Assembly: GCA_009801015.1 (NCBI GenBank)
Contig: VHZZ01000623.1
Coordinates: 45,812 to 86,394, forward strand
Reading direction: 5' to 3'
DNA from: Silene noctiflora
Lineage: Eukaryota; Streptophyta; Magnoliopsida; Caryophyllales; Caryophyllaceae
DNA length: 40,583 nt
Numbering within the stretch: position 1 is the first letter of the stretch; the number at the start of each line of letters is the position of its first letter. The position numbers and the translations under genes are program-made. Shown in pieces: positions 30,922-40,583 of the stretch. Below the pieces are notes generated by a model, which was not told the origin of the DNA, ran no database searches, and saw nothing but the letters and a program-made list of their open reading frames with translations.

Positions 30922-32178
30922 TTACAAGAGGATTTTGAGTATTATTGGGCTTGCTTGCAGGGGGATGGGTAATCGACCATCTTCAATCATGTTTTGGATA
31001 ATATGCTTTACCTTAAAGCAACTTTCTGTATCATGTCCCTTACCTCTGTGATACTCACAATAGGCATTGCCATCCCAGAATTTTAACTTCTTTTCTGGGT
31101 CAAGTCTAGGTCCAATGGGTTGTAAGCTACCTTGGTTGATTAGCCTTTTGAGTGCATTAGGGTAAGTTTCCCCAATGTTAGTGAATTTTCTGGGTGAGTT
31201 AGTCCTCTTGGAAGGTTCCACAAGGTTTAGTTCATCACTTTTACTGTTGGAACCGTAAGAACGATGGCCGGTCGATGTTGAGCCTTGATATCCACCTCCC
31301 TTAGTTTTGGACAAGAGTCCTTTGCGAATATCATCTTCAATTCTTATACCTAAAACAATTAAGTCCTTGAATGATTTGATGTTTTCTTACCTTAGGTGGT
31401 TTGGATAGATGTGCATTAGATTGTCCACAAACTTTTTCACAAGAGTGGTTTCGTCTGGGCACTCGACAAGCTGCGTGTTAGTCTTTCTCCTCCTACTTAG
31501 GAAGTCGGTGAAACTTTCCTTCTCATTCTGGGTTATTACTTCTAGAGTGCGCATATTAACTTGGATCTCAACATTATCCGCGTATTGCTTGGTGAAATCA
31601 ATTGCAACATCATCCCAACTTGCAATCTTCTTAGGATCTAAAGAATAGAACCATTACTTAGGGATTGTATCAAGAGATGAAGGAAAGATCCTTAGAAACA
31701 TCTCAGGTTTGATGCCATTGATGGACATATAGTCTTTGAAGGCTCGAATGTGATTTAGAGAATTTTCTTGTCCTTTGAACCTTGGAATGTCAGACACGTT
31801 GAAGTTAGTAGGCAATTGGGTATTCACTGCCTCATATGTTCAACTGTTTTCTTTATAGATGTCATTCCCCTTGAGGTACATGAGTTGTTCTTACAGATAG
31901 AGAATACGCTTTTCTGCTTCAGTAGATATAGGAGTATCATTTTTAGGAGTATCATTTGGCTCAGGCCTTTCCTTAGGTGTTTCTAGGGGTATAGGTCCTT
32001 CTGTAGGAGGAATTCGGGTTTCTACTGCGACAATACTGCTTTTAATGGTTTCTAAGCGAGCATAAGCAACATCCTGGCTAGTTTGGAGACGAAGAAGGGC
32101 AGCCAAGATTTCATTCATACCCAGATTGGGATTAGGTTGACCATTGACACTTCGGCGACTTTCAACGTCTCTAGACAT
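30922..32178 (-). pseudogene. gag: Gag of the Tat element
   Basis: It starts MSRDVESRRSVNGQPNPNLG and continues with LRLQTSQDVAYARLETIK. After stops at about 31895 and 31835 the capsid part reads FNVSDIPRFKGQENSLNHIR, RIFPSSLDTIPK, SWDDVAIDFTKQYADNVEI and ESFTDFLSRRRKTNTQLVEC. The nucleocapsid motif CEYHRGKGHDTESCFKVKHI is the Cx2HxxxGHx4C type of Tat Gag. Four or more stops are present. The start lies about 770 bp from the PBS, leaving a leader at 32179-32945 with no coding signal. Confidence 0.85.
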
Positions 32179-32945
32179 CTTGAACTGAGATAGAAATGGA
32201 TGGCGAATAAAGCTCTGACCGAAACATACTTACCCAAGACTCAAAACAAAAGACGACTCAAAAGAAGACTGACTCGTGTCGTGTAAGTGATGCTTTTTGA
32301 AGAGAAGGACTTCGAAAGGTGACGGCTATTGATCATTGTGTGTGATCATAAGTGTGCTGACTCGATTTATACTTGGAGACTCAAAAGGAAACGACATTGA
32401 CTTGACTTAGTTCAGTATTTAAGTCATTCAAAATATTTACATTTTAAAGCTTCTTTACAAGATTTTTGTTTGAAAATTTTCGTCATAGTTTTGTTTATAA
32501 AAAAAGGTGATAACATACAAGGGGTAAGCATGTATACAGGCATTATAACGGTATGCTGAGTGCTTTTAAGACAGTTTTGGTTTAGAAGGGTAGGTTGCCA
32601 CACCAAGCTATCAAACCTTAGTCAGTGAAGAGATCCGCGCCAAACATGAGTAAAGCCGGTTCCTAGTTCCATTTCCTCGAGTAGTGAAAGCTCTTGATGG
32701 AAACATGAGTAAGCATCATGGTGTGGTTGAAATCAATTGTGATCCATCTACTAGGGACAAATAAGAATTTACACCATCGAGATGGGACAATTGGTCGAAT
32801 TGGTTTGGTTAAGAGCCTAGGAAGGCTAGCTAAAACGACTTAAGAAAGTCGAGTAATGAAAATTAATAACTGTCTCATATAAACTAACCCTAACCTTGTT
32901 CAAGTTTCACCCTGGATAACATTAGACTTAGTCTAAGTGCATCAT
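32179..32945 (-). other. 5' untranslated leader of the Tat element
   Basis: It lies between the PBS and the gag start. No domain is recognised on either strand. Long leaders are usual in Ogre-like elements. Confidence 0.6.
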
Positions 32946-32963
32946 CCCCAGCGGAGTCACCAA
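32946..32963 (-). other. Primer binding site, tRNA-Arg type
   Basis: On the minus strand it reads TGGTGACTCCGCTGGGGA, close to the TGGCGACTCCGCTGGGGA site of Ogre/Tat elements (one mismatch). It ends three bases from the LTR edge at 32967. Confidence 0.82.
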
Positions 32964-33730
32964 ATTGTGGACATGAGCCACCTTTGCCGCGCGCGCACCC
33001 ACGCATTTTTCGGAAGTTTCAGGCGGCGGTACTTCTCCCCCGGAACTTTGTGTAGACAAAGCACATCATGGCCGTTACCAATTTGAAAGGCATTGAAACC
33101 GATGAATGGTTTGAACAAGCCTGCATTTGTGGAGTCGCCACCAATTTTTGTGGATAATTGGATCCGTTCGAATACTTCATGTTATGTCAAGACACAAAGT
33201 GACATGAACACTAAGAAATTCGTTGTCCTTGGTATTACATGTCTAGAATGACTCTCGCGATGCCAATGAACACTATTGTTCACAGATATCTGTGTAAGGG
33301 GTGAGGGTACGTATTAGGAAGCTCTTACTAGAACACCTAATCTCGTCCGCCTCGATAGCAACCTCTACTAATGATCAGGGAATGTCATTTATACTCGATA
33401 TGTTATTAAGTTATATGCATGCAATATAGAAACAACGTTTTAATCCTAACATGTGAATTAGAGTAAGTCGGTTGACACATAATTTAGCATCCAATTAGGT
33501 CAAAGTGGAGATTTATATTCATTTACACGTAAAAAAAAGGATAAACAAATGAAAGAAAATAAATTACAAGGGATGAACAACGAATCTACTTCACAGACAC
33601 ATTCGAAATAGTTTTAGAAATTAAAAGAAGGAAAACGCATCGATATTACTAATAATAGTCGATTATAAGCTAATTAGAAAGGCTACATCAAAATGAGACG
33701 AGATCAGAGACGGAGACCAGCCCAGAACAG

Positions 33731-33777
33731 ACGCAGCAACAATTGCGTCCCTTGAAAGAGGCGTATCAGCTATTACG
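33731..33777 (+). promoter_or_regulatory. GCGCARCAG palindrome pair, 5' LTR inner copy
   Basis: ACGCAGCAACAATTGCG (33731-33747) and GGCGTATCAGCTATTACG (about 33760-33777) are degenerate units of the same motif. The equivalent stretch is missing from the truncated 3' LTR. Confidence 0.4.
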
Positions 33778-33958
33778 TTTGTTATCGAGCTGGTTTCTGA
33801 CTGTGAAAGTTAGACTCGCGGGTTGTTAACATTTATTTGTTAATTTAGACAAATTATTAGTATATGACTCAAAGAAAGTGGTTTAGCCAGATTATACATG
33901 CTAAAGAATGTCGTAAAAGAAGAAGAAAAGCAAGAAGAGACAAGGAACCTCTGGAATA

Positions 33959-34006
33959 GGCGCAGCAGGTGATGCGACTGTTCCAGAAGGTGCATCTGTT
34001 CGTGCG
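33959..34006 (+). promoter_or_regulatory. Paired GCGCARCAG palindrome module, 5' LTR copy 1
   Basis: Units GGCGCAGCAGGTGATGCG (33959-33976) and GGTGCATCTGTTCGTGCG (33989-34006) are followed by TTTCTTCTC. This is the allele of 2308-2355. Confidence 0.55.
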
Positions 34007-34375
34007 TTTCTTCTCGACTGTCTTTCTCTGCCGACTCGTCAAAAAGGTTTAAAAACTAAGACTTTAAAATTTGATTTGAACGTGTATGTGACATAGACTC
34101 TTACATTACATAAAAATAGAGAAAATAAAGTACAAAGTGGAAATACACCTCAGACTTACATGTTTACAAAACAAGATTGACTAATTCGACTGTAGTGATT
34201 GCTCAACTCGATTGAAAAGAAGATGCCCTTGAAAAAGGATTGAGTAAAAAGTTTGATTTAAAATTGATTATGTGTAGTGGTCAAGTTGGTCGTTCTATGC
34301 AAACGTGGTCTTAGAATGAAAAGAGAGAAGAGAAGGGCGGACACTCGCGTGAAAAATATGTGAGGCGAAGGCGTG

Positions 34376-34383
34376 TATTTATA
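34376..34383 (-). promoter_or_regulatory. TATA box of the Tat 5' LTR promoter
   Basis: The minus strand reads TTGTATAAATACACGC. The same site is kept in the 3' LTR (2843-2850). It is the most TATA-like string in the shared LTR part. Confidence 0.55.
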
Positions 34384-34470
34384 CAAGTCACAAGGGGAGA
34401 GTTCTGAAAGGATTAAAATAAGGAAGGAAACTGGAAAGATCAGACACTACTGGAAACAGTCCCAGGAAGA

Positions 34471-34488
34471 GGCGCAACAGGCTGTGCG
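34471..34488 (+). promoter_or_regulatory. GCGCARCAG palindrome, 5' LTR copy 2
   Basis: GGCGCAACAGGCTGTGCG followed by TCCTCTCCTGG. It is the allele of 2939-2956. Confidence 0.5.
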
Positions 34489-34900
34489 TCCTCTCCTGGA
34501 GCAGTTTCTCCTCAGCAGCGAAGTTTTACGCGTTTTCAGAGTTTGGGAAGGATTTGATTTCCCTATTCCATCAAAATAAGATATTTTCCGAGATCTTAAA
34601 AATATTTAGATATTATTTAAGATTCCTATAAATATCCCGACTCATATTTGAGACGGTTTTTAGAAAATGAAGACGGTTTCTAAAAATGAAAACGTTTTTT
34701 ACCCGAACTCCAAATGCACTCTTATTACTGCCAAAACGACCGTATTGGCACGTAGATGACAACAAAAGGGTTGACACAACTATTTGAGCAATTATTTGTT
34801 GACGAATTAATCAAATGTCATAATATCGCATCGTATATTAAACATGCGGCCAAATCATCACTGGGTGGTTGACGAAGGGTGCATAAATGAGGTATCTACG

Positions 34901-36436
34901 CATTCATACTACTAATCCCGTTCTCCTTCATTCAATATCATCAATATATAATAGTCATCGCTAATTAAATCATAATTAAAACGATATGAAACGATACAAT
35001 AAGTAAAGTAATAAAAACAGAATTAAAATGGAGAAAGGAGGGATTTTTAATGCACCCTTAACCTACATGTATCATTGACACCGTCTTGGGTCATAATTGA
35101 TCATAGATCTTGTCTTGAGGGGCCGTCGTCGACGAAGGATCAAAGCAAACACGCGTGTTTTGTAAATCTGACCATCGTTTTTCGAACTTGAATTGTGAAC
35201 TCGTTTCTTGATGAAAATTCGATTAGAAGGATATTTTGAAAAATAGAAAGAACGTAGATTATGAAAGTGTAAATATTTGAGATTTTACATGGAGTACAAA
35301 GCACGGAAATCAAGGTGGAAGAGGGGATTCATAACGCTGAAATAAACACGAAAACAGAGTACTTGAGCACTCGGTGTTTCGTATGAATTTGAGGCAATTT
35401 GAGGGCTTAGTTTTGAGATTGGTTTCTTCTGAGTTGTGAAGGATGTCTGACGATGCTGGGGTTAAAAAAGGGTTGAGGATATGAAGTATTTATAGGGAGA
35501 TACGAGAGGTAGAAGTAGGGTTACACGAGGAGAGTGCAACTCGGTTTGAGGTGTTTGAGTTGGACTTTGGCTGCGGTTGTTGGGTTGAATAAGGTAAGGT
35601 TTGTGATGGTTATGTAGTAGGTTACTTGGGGGTTAATATAGGTATGAAGTTAGTCTAAGTTTGAGCACGAAATAAGGAGAAAAGGCGGACCTTTGAGAGT
35701 AACCCGAGCACGGGTCCGTGCTCTGTTTTGGGCGCCTCTGTCCACGGGTTTTGGAACGCGTTTTTTAGGGGTATTTTTAATGGGTAGGCAATGAGAATAA
35801 GGGTAGTATAGTTGGGTATAGGTTAGTGGTAATGGGTGTCGAATTTGGGTCAGTTTAAGACGGTTTTGGGACTCCGAATTGAGGTTGAGTTGAACACGGG
35901 TAAGGGCGTTTTGGGGCTGTTTTAAGATGGAATTTCGAGAGGCTTGGTGAGGGAATTGAGTTGGGTCTTTGTTTGGATTCGAATATGGGTTTGAGGGACA
36001 AATCTTTGGCCAAAATTTGCATTAAAATTCGTGCCTAAATCGTATAGAAAACGAGCTCAAAAATCGCGTATCAAACCGTCGTAAAAATCGACTTTTTCAA
36101 ATACGATTTGTAAAACAATTTTAGCTTTTCAAAATGATTTTTCAAATCAACTAAATAATTTTATTCTCAATAAAATAAATCAAATTATTTTCAATAAAAT
36201 AAATGAATAAAAATAAGTCGACTAAAGCAATTGAATCAATTAAATCAAATATATCAACTTTTAATTTAAATATCATTTAAATTAATAAATCGCTTCGTCG
36301 ACAAAGGCCATTCTACATCGTAAAACGAACTTCAAATAATTGACAGTACCAATTGATAAGTACATGATGTCCTATCATCATCGGTTGTTGACGGGTTCTC
36401 TATAAATTCCAATGTTGACAGATATGGATATCTACA
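34901..36436 (-). repeat. Second Tat-like LTR fragment
   Basis: The right edge GATATGGATATCTACA (36421-36436) gives a minus-strand start TGTAGATATCC. Next come, as in the main Tat LTR, a GATGATGAT block and TTTGAAGTTCG. A minus-strand TATA-like string is at 35487-35494. The sequence otherwise differs, so it is a related family. Its inner edge is not visible; the main Tat element may have inserted into it, as its end abuts at 34900. Confidence 0.5.
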
Positions 36437-37438
36437 ATATTAACTTCCACAAAAATTAAACTTAATAATTTAAATAAAATGTATTAGAAATTGCTAGAAA
36501 ACAAAATTACTTCACTAATAAGAGAATCATAATCCATTGTTTAAATTTTAGAGTAACTAGATTCAATATTAGGGAAAATGTATATGTAGGAGTTAATTTG
36601 ATTATGTATAGGAAAAAAGGGTACGACATTGAAACTTTATGAAAAAGTGTATGTGAAAGAGTAAAATCTATATGTGAAAAAATAATTCCGTAATTTTTTA
36701 CCGTTTACAAAATTAACTAGTTTGTTCATTTTTGTTTTTATTATTATGTTATCATTAATAAGTTTGTTCACTTAAGTTTTTTGTCTGTAATCACTGTTTT
36801 TTTTTTCCTTTATTTATTTTACATTTATTTTTACAAAGTATAGTTACTACATTAATAAAAATGTTTATAATGACTAGCCTAGTTCCCGTGCTAAAGGAGG
36901 ACATTTTTTAAATTTATTTTATAAAGAGTCGTTCTCAATTAAATTATTTGCGTAAACGAACTGTAATTTTAATTAAATGTTATAATGTACTAAATATCAT
37001 ATTAATAAGAGCTAGATTAAAAGGTTTACTATCATTAAAAGACACTTTAAGTAAGTTATTTTATTAATATTAAAAATAATGTTATATCATTACATGCAAC
37101 TAATTTATGACATTAATAATACAATTATGTTAGTTATATAATCTAATTAAAACACATATTGACCTTAAAACGAAAATCGGTAAAAACAGTGAGTGGGCTA
37201 ATTCAAAACTATGGCTATTAATAGCTTTTACTTTGCAGCTACTCTCCATAGGACGATTCCAATAGAGAGTATAATTCCAGTATGAATGTTTTATAGTTTT
37301 ATTTACTCGTATAAAAAAATAGTTGTCTTTGTATTCTTAATAAAGGACGTGGAGGTGAGTATAATTGAAAACAATTTTTTTTTATTTGGTCCCACACTAC
37401 TCCCACTTTCCATTACATTTCTTTTCTAAAAGGTCACT
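36437..37438. other. AT-rich non-coding interval
   Basis: No protein, RNA gene or element end was recognised. It is rich in A/T runs. Confidence 0.6.
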
Positions 37439-39007
37439 TGACAAGGCGGTCGCACACCTATCAAAGATAATTACCCTAGACTTGGCTAACAAATTAATGT
37501 AGTAAGGTAGGGGTCAAACCACAGAGAAACGGGAGTTACTTTACGAATTGTTATGGTTAGGTCTCACTCAAGATCGGATTATTTTTTCGTTTTGAGTTTG
37601 GTAAAATGCAATGTAAATGAAATGATTACTAAACAATTATAATTAAAGGAGTCTAGGAGTGTCGGGTCATACATGCAAAGTAGTATGATTGATGCTAAAC
37701 TAGAAATGCATAATGAAGATAAACGCTTAGGTCTATTGACAACCACCTCTCGATATTATTATCGACCTTAGAACGAGTTCTTACGAGCTCTCGCTATGGC
37801 TAGATCAGTCTACTACAACATGCTTAGTCTAATACAAATCTGTGCCTCTCGACTTATAGAATGTATTAACACATTTAACCAAAAATTGTGATCATAAATC
37901 TAAGATTAACAAATACAAAGCAAACATGTAGAAACAAATATGCAACATTATAACATTTTAATCTAACATGATTAAATAAAAACTAATGCATGGCTCCCCT
38001 AATCCCTAGACAAAGGAAAGCTACTCACTCATGATGAAAGTAACATTAACTTAAAATGAAATACTTTGAATAAACATAATGATAAAAGTATAATAACTAA
38101 AAGAGAAATACTAAAATAAAATGTAAATAACTAATAACTAAATAATAACTAAACAACAATTGTAAATGTGATAAAATGAAACTAACTAGAAAATAATGAT
38201 GTAAGACTAGAATGAAAGGATTACCGAAATAAGATTACAAATGGGAAATGAAGAACAATGTAAAACCAAAGAACTTATATCGAGATTGCAAATTTAACTA
38301 AAGATTGTTTTGTAATTACAAAGTGTAAATGTAAACTAATTTCTGAAACTAAGAGAAAACTAAGAGAACAGAGGAAAATAATATAGAATAGTGTGTGAGA
38401 AATAGATCCTAGAAGTCGGGATTAAGCTCCCCTTTAATAGTAGTCTAAAGGTGAAACGTAAAGAATCCTAGGAAAGGTCACCACGATCGGGGACAAGCCA
38501 CCCCAATAGGGTACACATGAATTCCGGTTAATGGCCTTTAATCCATGATTAATTGCTCGGGAAATCCAAAGGTGCGCCTTAAAGTGTCCTTTAATCGTCC
38601 GTTTAATTGCAAATGTGGAATATTTGTAAATCCTAAGCATGCAACTTCACATGATTAATTGGACTTCATTCTCGGGCTTCTCTTCTCATTTGTTTACATT
38701 TGCCATTTGTTGAATATTAATTTTTCATTTGGGCCATACTTCCACCATATGATCATCAATCCAAGATAATTTGCATGCATGATCCAAACATGATCCATCT
38801 CAATTTCCACTTAGCCTCGTGAACTCGATACTTGCACATTTCATGGGAAAATAGCTACTGAAAGCTACATTTCTTTCAAAATATACTAAACACAAGCAAT
38901 ATATCTAGGACACGGGATTAGCTCAATAAAACACTAATAAAAGTGCAAATAACAAGTAAAATCGACCTAAATTAAGGGGATAAATCGTATATAAAATAGA
39001 CACATCA
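37439..39007 (-). mobile_element. Solo LTR (1569 bp)
   Basis: It starts TGACAAGGCGG and ends ATAGACACATCA on plus; the minus strand starts TGATGTGTCTATTTTATATA, a start typical of some plant gypsy LTRs. The flanks are TCACT (37434-37438) and CCACT (39008-39012), a 5-bp duplication with one mismatch. No coding region, PBS or second copy is adjacent, so it is best explained as a solo LTR left by recombination. The clade is not assigned. Confidence 0.7.
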
Positions 39008-40374
39008 CCACTGATGTGTGATGAGTGATTATTCACTAAACTCTTATATAATTTTGAGAATTTAATATAAGTACTTATAGGACCGTCCTACACTTAAAGA
39101 GTTTTTACTTTTTAGGATAAACATCTTAGTTTTCAAGTTATAGGCAAAATCAAAAGTTAAGTATTATCTTTAACAATCTTTGAATTTAAATTAAAAGTTC
39201 TTGTTTTCGACTTAAAACATAAATGTATCTAACTGAAAGTTTAACATTAATTAACAATGTTAGATATCAAAGTTTTCAAGTTAAAACAAACACGTATCCA
39301 CTTTAAAGAGTAGCTAAATTATAAAGTTTTCAACTAAATGATGTTGGATATCAAAATTTTTCTTTTATGAACCTAGAGTTTGAAAGTTCAAACTGAGAGC
39401 ATAGGTATCACCTCACAACAAATCCCATATCTACAAAGAGAATAGGTGAATTCACAAATTTTTCTCTCCAAAAAGCATCTTTTTAAATAAGAAAGGTATT
39501 GATAATTTAATTGTATTCACTAAATAAGGAAATTAATAATTATAATGTATCTCATTATATAATTCTTTTCATTAAAATCAATTAATCCTTTTATCAAATT
39601 ATATAATTTTCACTAAACACTAAACTATAACTTTTTAATTAAACTATAAATAATATAAAACTATAAACTATTAAATCTTTTGTCGATATTATATTTGAGA
39701 ATGACTTGACTCATACTATTCATACTATGTATAAATAAAACTATAAATGGTTTTCATTACTTTCATAACAAAAAAATTGAGAACTCAAAAATTGTAATAT
39801 AAAAAATACGAAGTACTTCTAAAAAAAAATACATTTCAGCACATTATTTAGTTCTCTTGGATTAATTTTCAATTTTAATTTATTGTTTGCTCAAAACAAA
39901 ATACAATAACGATAAAAATGAACAATTAATGAGATACCCGTATACCACTATTATTTTACAATTCAATTTTACTCAGTTTTTTTGAATAAATTAACAGTTC
40001 AATTTTTTTTTCCTCATATCAAAATATAATGACGTGAAATATGAAAAATAAAAACTCTATAATTACCACGCATTCACTGCTCGGGATCTAAACTAGTTAC
40101 CCCGTCAAAATCCTTAGTTTTCAAGCCGAAACGCAAAGTTTTATGTAATAATTCTTAAGTTTTCTAATTAGAAGCGAGTGTTTAAACTAAAGAGATTTCC
40201 ATAACCGATCGACGTGGGACTTTAATCTTATTATGGTTCCATCTAGCTTAAGAGTAAAGATGAAATACCCAGATATTTTGGGATCCGTACGAGAAGCCTT
40301 GGGATGCGAGAGAGTCATACGAGAGTAAAATTTGACCATATACTAGACCAAGTGAAGATTAGAAGTGAACCGAG
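39008..40374. other. AT-rich non-coding interval
   Basis: No gene or element boundary was recognised on either strand. TTTTCAAG/AAAGTTTTCAA phrases recur (39130, 39272, 39324, 40117) but do not form a regular array. Confidence 0.55.
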
Positions 40375-40474
40375 TGAGTTAGAAGTGGACCGAGTGAGCT
40401 AGTAGTGGACCGAGTAGAGTGAACTCGGCAGAGTAGGGTGTCTACTCGACCGAGTAAATTTGACTCGGCTGAGT
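40375..40474. repeat. Degenerate ACTCGGTCGAGT palindrome array
   Basis: Copies include ACTCGGCAGAGT (40423-40434), ACTCGACCGAGT (40444-40455) and ACTCGGCTGAGT (40463-40474), preceded by three GTGRACCGAGT half units at about 40365-40415. It is the same motif as at 1356-1540. Confidence 0.7.
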
Positions 40475-40488
40475 ACATAGTACACTCG

Positions 40489-40583
40489 TGTAATACCCCG
40501 TATTTTAGCGATGGTCAACGCAAGTCAAACTATGTCTTTATAAATGTATTTCAAAATGAATTGTTTATTTAAGCCGATTTATA
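40489..40583 (+). mobile_element. Start of another LTR (cut by window end)
   Basis: TGTAATACCCCGTATTTTAG is of the TGTAAYACCCC type that begins several chromovirus LTRs, including the one on the minus strand ending at 14044. Only 95 bp are visible, so neither the element nor its orientation can be confirmed. Confidence 0.45.

Larger units (their letters stand above)
2215..34900 (-). mobile_element. Giant Tat/Ogre-type Ty3/gypsy retrotransposon, degenerate, with nested insertions
   Basis: Direct terminal copies (2215-3369 and 32967-34900) enclose gag, protease, RT, double RNase H and integrase on the minus strand. The order and motifs match the Tat lineage: protease active site DNGS, a second archaeal-type RNase H with NNAAEYEA, and a PBS of TGG(C/T)GACTCCGCTGGGGA type. 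Two plus-strand genes lie between pol and the 3' LTR, which fits the known habit of Tat elements to carry extra genes. Without the nested elements about 16.8 kb remains. Many stops, an integrase-core loss and a pol break make it non-functional. The left LTR is shortened and no target duplication can be confirmed; the right-hand candidate is CATTC (34901-34905). Confidence 0.85.
32967..34900 (-). repeat. 5' LTR of the Tat element
   Basis: About 1934 bp, from TGTGGACATG next to the PBS to GGTATCTACG at 34900 (minus start CGTAGATACC, where TGTAGATA is expected; a terminal substitution). The minus-strand TATA box is at 34376-34383. A PBS-like string GTGGAGTCGCCACC followed by AATTTTTGTGGA at about 33130-33153 repeats the layout of the true PBS/LTR edge inside the LTR, so the exact inner border has an alternative. 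Confidence 0.8.

Noticed and set aside
36880-36900. CTAGTTCCCGTGC string resembling a dispersed plant repeat end
   Set aside because: Too short, and no partner terminus or duplication was found.
38434-38640. 68-residue minus-strand frame
   Set aside because: Chance frame within the solo LTR.

Overview
This window is intergenic heterochromatin-like DNA from a flowering plant (a eudicot; a Caryophyllales host is only an impression). There is no recognisable single-copy host gene, tRNA, rRNA or CRISPR array. Nearly all the coding signal comes from decayed LTR retrotransposons nested in one another, plus CACTA-type DNA transposon ends, a solo LTR and AT-rich filler.

The backbone is one very large Ty3/gypsy element of the Tat/Ogre type on the minus strand, about 2215-34900. 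Its 5' LTR lies on the right (32967-34900) and a truncated 3' LTR on the left (2215-3369). In element order it has: a primer binding site of the tRNA-Arg type used by Ogre-like elements (32946-32963), gag (30922-32178), an extra linker, protease (29412-30230), reverse transcriptase (cut off at about 27984), two RNase H domains (21064-21722), and integrase (20130-20740, catalytic core missing). Beyond pol it carries two extra genes on the opposite (plus) strand. One is a DUF7745-like gene (18029-19574); the other is an intron-containing plant-mobile-domain gene (exon 1 at 4366-4378, remaining exons 14373-16939). Both are now pseudogenes.

Two chromovirus (Tekay-like) elements are nested in this backbone. 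The first is complete, on the minus strand at 4395-14044, with 2.5-kb LTRs and a perfect 5-bp target duplication (GTCCT). It sits inside intron 1 of the plant-mobile-domain gene. The second is on the plus strand at 21728-27983; it keeps only its 5' LTR, gag, protease and half of the reverse transcriptase, and its broken end is fused directly to the broken reverse transcriptase of the Tat element. A 1.5-kb CACTA element with an ATG target duplication (22979-24477, with a 465-base assembly gap) lies within its LTR.

The flanks hold a GGGTC-rich simple repeat (103-275), a CACTA-like end (467-968), arrays of a 12-bp palindrome ACTCGGTCGAGT near both window ends, a second Tat-like LTR fragment (34901-36436), a solo LTR (37439-39007), and the start of a further LTR at 40489.

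The most interesting signal is a repeated imperfect palindrome, roughly GGCGCARCAGGNGYTGCG, usually in pairs about 30 bp apart. It lies upstream of both antisense genes and in both LTR copies of the Tat element. This suggests a shared cis-regulatory module joining the antisense genes to the LTR.
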